64,000 bases of DNA from Pseudomonas sp. JM0905a (GTDB lineage: Bacteria > Pseudomonadota > Gammaproteobacteria > Pseudomonadales > Pseudomonadaceae). The stretch spans positions 1-64,000 of the forward strand of contig NZ_JACXBU010000012.1 of the NCBI RefSeq assembly GCF_014700075.1, given 5' to 3'. Positions 61,007 to 64,000 of this stretch are shown in pieces. The notes below the pieces were generated by a model. The model searched no databases and was not told the DNA's origin. It saw nothing but the letters and a program-made list of their open reading frames with translations. The position numbers and the translations under genes were made by a program. Position 1 is the first letter of the stretch. Each line of letters begins with the position of its first letter.

Positions 61007-61468
61007 CTAGAGCCACCTGCGCACGCGACGCCGGTAGGCGTTGAAGGCGTCCCCGAACAGGGTCGCCAGCGCCTGCTCTTCGGGGCCGATCTGGAAGCGG
61101 TTCATGTAGAGCACGAACCCGGCCACGCCCAGCAGTGCGATGGGGGAGGCGAGGTAGATCGACCAGGCGACCAGGGCGATGGCGAAGCCGAGGTACATCG
61201 GGTTGCGGGTGTGGCGGTAGATGCCGGAACTGACCAGGGAGGATGCGGTTTCCGGCTGCAGCGGATTGACCGTGGTTCTGGCATGGCGGAACGACAGGAC
61301 GCCGCTCAGGCAGACCGCAATACCCGCTGCCAGCACCAACAGCGCAAGGGCGATGCGCCAGCCGGAGGCCGCATCGATGCCGGGCACCCAGCGGGCGAGC
61401 AGCCACATCAGGACGCCGAACAGCACGGCAACCAGGGGCGGCGGTATGCGGTGTTCCAGCCAGTTCAT
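61007..61468 (-). CDS. ICMT/PEMT-like membrane methyltransferase
   Basis: A 153-residue integral membrane protein with four to five helices and the C-terminal methyltransferase motif GIYRHTRNPMYLGFAIALVAW plus EEQALATLFGDAFNAYRRRVRRWL. This is the isoprenylcysteine carboxyl methyltransferase/phospholipid methyltransferase family. Bacterial members act on unknown lipids or small molecules. It converges on the receptor gene with 12 bp between stops. Confidence 0.85.
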   Translation of the reverse strand: MNWLEHRIPPPLVAVLFGVLMWLLARWVPGIDAASGWRIALALLVLAAGIAVCLSGVLSFRHARTTVNPLQPETASSLVSSGIYRHTRNPMYLGFAIALVAWSIYLASPIALLGVAGFVLYMNRFQIGPEEQALATLFGDAFNAYRRRVRRWL

Positions 61469-61557
61469 GACGTCAACTCCTTTTCTGTCTGTGCTCGCGC
61501 GGGCCGGGCGGGCGATCCCGGGACTTTAGCAGCGCTTCGCCTCCGCGCCATTCAGCC

Positions 61558-62460
61558 TCAATCCGCGAAGAGCTCGAACATCAACTGCCTGAGCCAGCGT
61601 GTGGCGGGGTCGCGATGGTACTTGGCGTGCCAGAACAGGTTGATGTCGATCTCCGGCAGCTGGACCGGGTGGGGCAGGGCAACCAGGCCGAAGGGTTCGA
61701 CGCAGGAGGCTGCGAAGCGCTCCGGCACGGTGGCCAGCAGGTCGGTGCGCTGGAGAATGTGGCCCACCGCGACGAAGTGCGGCACGTCCAGGCGGATATC
61801 GCGCTCGATGCCCAGGCGCGCCATGTGCGCGTCGACCTCCCCATGGCCGGTGGTCGCGGCTACCACACGCACGTGGCCGTAGGCGCAGAAGCGCTCCAGG
61901 GTCAGCGGCTCGGCGGTGGCCGGGTGGCCCTTGCGGCACATGCAGACGTAGCGATGGCTGAACAGGTGTCGTTTGTAGAAGCCTGCCTGCAGGTTCGGGA
62001 GCAAGCCCACGGCGAGATCGACGGTGCCGTTCTGCAGGGCCTCGGTCAGCGTCACCGCGTTGTTGCGCACGGTGCTGATGCGGCACCTGGGCGCCAGGTG
62101 GGTGAGGGCGTCCATCAGGCGCGGGGTGAAGTAGATCTCGCCGATGTCGGTCATGGCGATGGTGAAGGTGCGCTCGCTGGTGAGCGGGTCGAAGCTGTCC
62201 TGCCGGCTCAGGGCGTCGCGCAAGGTATGGATGGCCAGTGACACCGGGTCCGCCAGTTGCTCGGCGTAGGGCGTGGGTTCCATGCCCTGGTAGGTGCGCA
62301 CGAAAAGGTCGTCCTGCAAGGTGGTGCGCAGGCGCTTGAGGGCGTTGCTGACGGCGGGCTGGGTCAGCCCGAGGTTGTCGGCGGCCGTGGAGACGCGCCG
62401 GTCGATGAGCAACTGGTTGAAGACCACCAGCAGATTCAGGTCCAGGTCGCGCAGGTCCAT
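61558..62460 (-). CDS. nahR: LysR regulator NahR (salicylate-responsive)
   Basis: A 300-residue LysR protein that resembles NahR over its full length as I recall that sequence: MDLRDLDLNLLVVFNQLL, the HTH VSTAADNLGLTQPAVSNALKRLR, SFDPLTSERTFTIAMTDIGEIYF, QNGTVDLAVGLLPNLQ and INLFWHAKYH. NahR activates salicylate degradation genes when salicylate binds. It is divergent from a salicylate hydroxylase gene with an inverted repeat in between, which supports the name. Confidence 0.92.
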   Translation of the reverse strand: MDLRDLDLNLLVVFNQLLIDRRVSTAADNLGLTQPAVSNALKRLRTTLQDDLFVRTYQGMEPTPYAEQLADPVSLAIHTLRDALSRQDSFDPLTSERTFTIAMTDIGEIYFTPRLMDALTHLAPRCRISTVRNNAVTLTEALQNGTVDLAVGLLPNLQAGFYKRHLFSHRYVCMCRKGHPATAEPLTLERFCAYGHVRVVAATTGHGEVDAHMARLGIERDIRLDVPHFVAVGHILQRTDLLATVPERFAASCVEPFGLVALPHPVQLPEIDINLFWHAKYHRDPATRWLRQLMFELFAD

Positions 62461-62488
62461 GGGCGTCTCTTATGGGAGTGGGGCGAGA

Positions 62489-62544
62489 GGAATATTCATA
62501 CTTGAAATAGTCTGTATGGTAGTCGCTGTATTTATCAATATTCC
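62489..62544. promoter_or_regulatory. nested inverted repeats in the nahR-nahG intergenic region
   Basis: GGAATATT (62489-62496) and AATATTCC (62537-62544) are perfect outer arms. Inside, CATAC (62497-62501) and GTATG (62514-62518) form a second dyad with the spacing of a LysR recognition site. It lies 54 bp or more before nahG and is the likely NahR binding site. Confidence 0.6.
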
Positions 62545-62597
62545 TGCCTTGGCCATGATGGTTCCACTCCAACAACAACACCATCATGGGTACGAAC

Positions 62598-63887
62598 ATG
62601 AGCAAGAAGCCTGCCTTGCGCGTCGGCATCATCGGCGGCGGAATTTCCGGCGTCGCCCTGGCACTGGACCTGTGCCGCCACTCCCATCTCGTTGTCCAGC
62701 TCTTCGAATCCGCACCCGCCTTCGGTGAAGTGGGGGCAGGCGTTTCCTTCGGCGCCAACGCGGTCCGCGCCATCGCCGGCCTCGGCCTGGCGGAGCCGTA
62801 TGGGCTGGCCGCCGACCGCACGCCGGAGCCCTGGCAGGACGTCTGGTTCGAATGGCGCCGCAGCGACGATGCCGGCTACATCGGCGCCAGCGTGGCCCCT
62901 GGTGTGGGGCAGTCTTCGGTGCACCGCGCGGACTTCCTCGACGTGCTGGCCAGCCGTCTGCCCGAAGGCGTGGCCCGCTTCAACAAGCGCGCCGTAGGCG
63001 TGGAGCAGCAGGGTGATGAGGTTCGCGTGCGGTTCACCGACGGCAGCGACTACGTGGGTGACCTGCTGATCGCCGCCGACGGCATCAAGTCCGCGATTCG
63101 CGGCCACGTGCTGGAAGGAATCGGCGCCGCGCCCGCCGCGCCACGCTTCAGCGGCACCTGCGCCTACCGTGGCCTGATCGACAGCCAGCACCTGCGGAAA
63201 GCCTATCGCGCCGCCGGTGTGGACGAGCACCTGGTGGACGTGCCACAGATGTACCTCGGTCTCGACGCCCATATCCTCACCTTCCCGGTGAAACAGGGGC
63301 GCATCATCAACGTGGTGGCCTTCGTCTCAGACCGCAGCCAGCCCGATCCCCAATGGCCCCAGGACGCACCCTGGGTGCGCGAGGCGAGCCAGGAGGAGAT
63401 GCTTCGCGCCTTCACGGGTTGGGGCGACGCCGCGCGCATCCTCCTGGAGTGCATTCCGAAACCGACCTACTGGGCGCTGCACGACCTGGCCGAACTGCCT
63501 GGCTACGTGCATGGCCGCGTGGCCCTGATCGGCGATGCCGCCCACGCCATGCTGCCGCACCAGGGCGCCGGGGCGGGGCAAGGGCTGGAGGACGCCTACT
63601 TCCTGGCGCGCCTGCTGAGCGACCCGCAAGTGGGCCAGGACAACCTCGGCGAACTGCTGGCGGTCTACGACGCACTGCGCCGCCCCAGGGCCTGCCGGGT
63701 GCAGCGCACCTCCTGGGAGGCGGGAGAACTCTACGAACTGCGTGACCTTGCCGTGGGCGATGACGAACAGGCTCTGGGTGCGACGCTGGCCAGCCGCTTC
63801 GACTGGCTCTGGAACCACGACCTGGAGGCCGACGTGGGCGAGGCCCGCGCGCGCCTGGGCTGGCAGACCCTCAGCCACTGCGCCTGA
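62598..63887 (+). CDS. nahG: salicylate 1-monooxygenase
   Basis: A 429-residue FAD-dependent aromatic hydroxylase that converts salicylate to catechol and CO2 using NADH and O2. The FAD-binding GxGxxG is in RVGIIGGGISGVALALDLCRH, and the second FAD motif is GRVALIGDAAHAMLPHQGAGAGQGLEDA. Long stretches agree with NahG of the naphthalene plasmids as I remember it (FGEVGAGVSFGANAVRAI, VGQSSVHRADF, FSGTCAYRGLIDS). Start is 62598 or 62586; neither has a strong ribosome binding site. It faces nahR. Confidence 0.93.
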   Translation: MSKKPALRVGIIGGGISGVALALDLCRHSHLVVQLFESAPAFGEVGAGVSFGANAVRAIAGLGLAEPYGLAADRTPEPWQDVWFEWRRSDDAGYIGASVAPGVGQSSVHRADFLDVLASRLPEGVARFNKRAVGVEQQGDEVRVRFTDGSDYVGDLLIAADGIKSAIRGHVLEGIGAAPAAPRFSGTCAYRGLIDSQHLRKAYRAAGVDEHLVDVPQMYLGLDAHILTFPVKQGRIINVVAFVSDRSQPDPQWPQDAPWVREASQEEMLRAFTGWGDAARILLECIPKPTYWALHDLAELPGYVHGRVALIGDAAHAMLPHQGAGAGQGLEDAYFLARLLSDPQVGQDNLGELLAVYDALRRPRACRVQRTSWEAGELYELRDLAVGDDEQALGATLASRFDWLWNHDLEADVGEARARLGWQTLSHCA

Positions 63888-63960
63888 TTCCACGCCCTTT
63901 CACCGGGGTGGACCCAGGCGGCCGCCCCGGCTCTATAACAATGACAAGAAGAGCCATGCC

Positions 63961-64000
63961 ATGCGTACCATCGATGTTTGCGCCCTGCTCGACGGGGCCC
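63961..64000 (+). CDS. MFS aromatic acid transporter, PcaK/BenK type (N-terminus, cut by window edge)
   Basis: Only 13 codons are inside the window (MRTIDVCALLDGA). This start is characteristic of the aromatic acid:H+ symporters such as PcaK and BenK. AGAAGAG precedes the ATG. Following nahG by 73 bp, it probably imports salicylate. The fragment is too short for certainty. Confidence 0.6.
   Translation, partial: MRTIDVCALLDGA

Noticed and set aside
1..64000. tRNA or rRNA genes and phage or IS genes anywhere in the window
   Set aside because: I found no cloverleaf-like stretch with a TTCGA-type arm, no rRNA-like sequence, and no transposase or integrase-like frame. Detection by eye is limited, and a covariance search would be needed to exclude small RNAs.

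Overview
The window is one contiguous stretch of a high-GC gammaproteobacterial chromosome. The genes present point to Pseudomonas: an OprD-family porin, actP with its DUF485 partner, an RND pump with an OprM-type channel, DUF1302/DUF1329/MMPL genes, nahR/nahG, two FecI-FecR-TonB receptor modules, and REP-like intergenic hairpins. I cannot name the species. Nearly all of the window is protein coding. I found no rRNA, tRNA, CRISPR array, intact insertion sequence or prophage. It reads as a catabolic and transport accessory region rich in regulators.

Layout. 1-2.3 kb: the start of an OprD-type porin, then yjcH-actP (acetate uptake). 2.8-4.2 kb: a LysR regulator and a GFA-fold protein. 4.2-10.7 kb: a TetR repressor facing a complete tripartite RND efflux operon, with a near-perfect 24-bp palindrome between them. 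10.8-12.6 kb: a methyltransferase, a hairpin-rich stretch with a possibly truncated ORF, and a DUF3703 gene. 12.7-21.6 kb: a carnitine degradation island with dmlR, dmlA, a BCCT transporter, cntA, an aldehyde dehydrogenase, cntB and an HTH-PAS-PAS regulator. 21.6-25.8 kb: repeats, a VOC protein, a SulP transporter, and a MerR regulator facing DUF2938, a flavodoxin-like reductase and DUF2798. 25.9-31.2 kb: a ClpP-like periplasmic protein, a fecIRA-type module and a tandem repeat array of about 140 bp units. 31.2-34.8 kb: prpD, small secreted and lipoprotein genes, and a hydrolase remnant. 34.9-41.3 kb: a seven-gene uncharacterised catabolic operon. 41.7-50.8 kb: an AraC regulator and an operon encoding a serine hydrolase, DUF1302, DUF1329, a YCF48-like propeller and an MMPL permease. 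50.9-56.8 kb: yiaW-yiaV-like genes, a PuuE-like deacetylase, GNAT, hydrolases and a DUF3313 lipoprotein. 57.0-61.0 kb: a second FecI-FecR-receptor module. 61.0-64.0 kb: an ICMT-like methyltransferase, nahR, nahG and the start of a PcaK-type transporter.

How the genes work together. The carnitine island encodes every step from uptake to central metabolism: import, cleavage to trimethylamine and malic semialdehyde (CntAB), oxidation to malate, and oxidative decarboxylation by DmlA. The configuration at carnitine C3 predicts D-malate, which is the substrate class of DmlA.

The most interesting signal is a 41-bp promoter sequence, about 80% identical, placed at the same distance from a candidate -10 hexamer in front of both the catabolic operon at 34951 and the hydrolase/DUF1302/DUF1329/MMPL operon at 43122. 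It contains two direct half-sites 21 bp apart, and an AraC-family gene lies between the two operons. I infer that the two operons form one regulon that moves a hydrophobic or esterified compound across the envelope and degrades it. The substrate is unknown.
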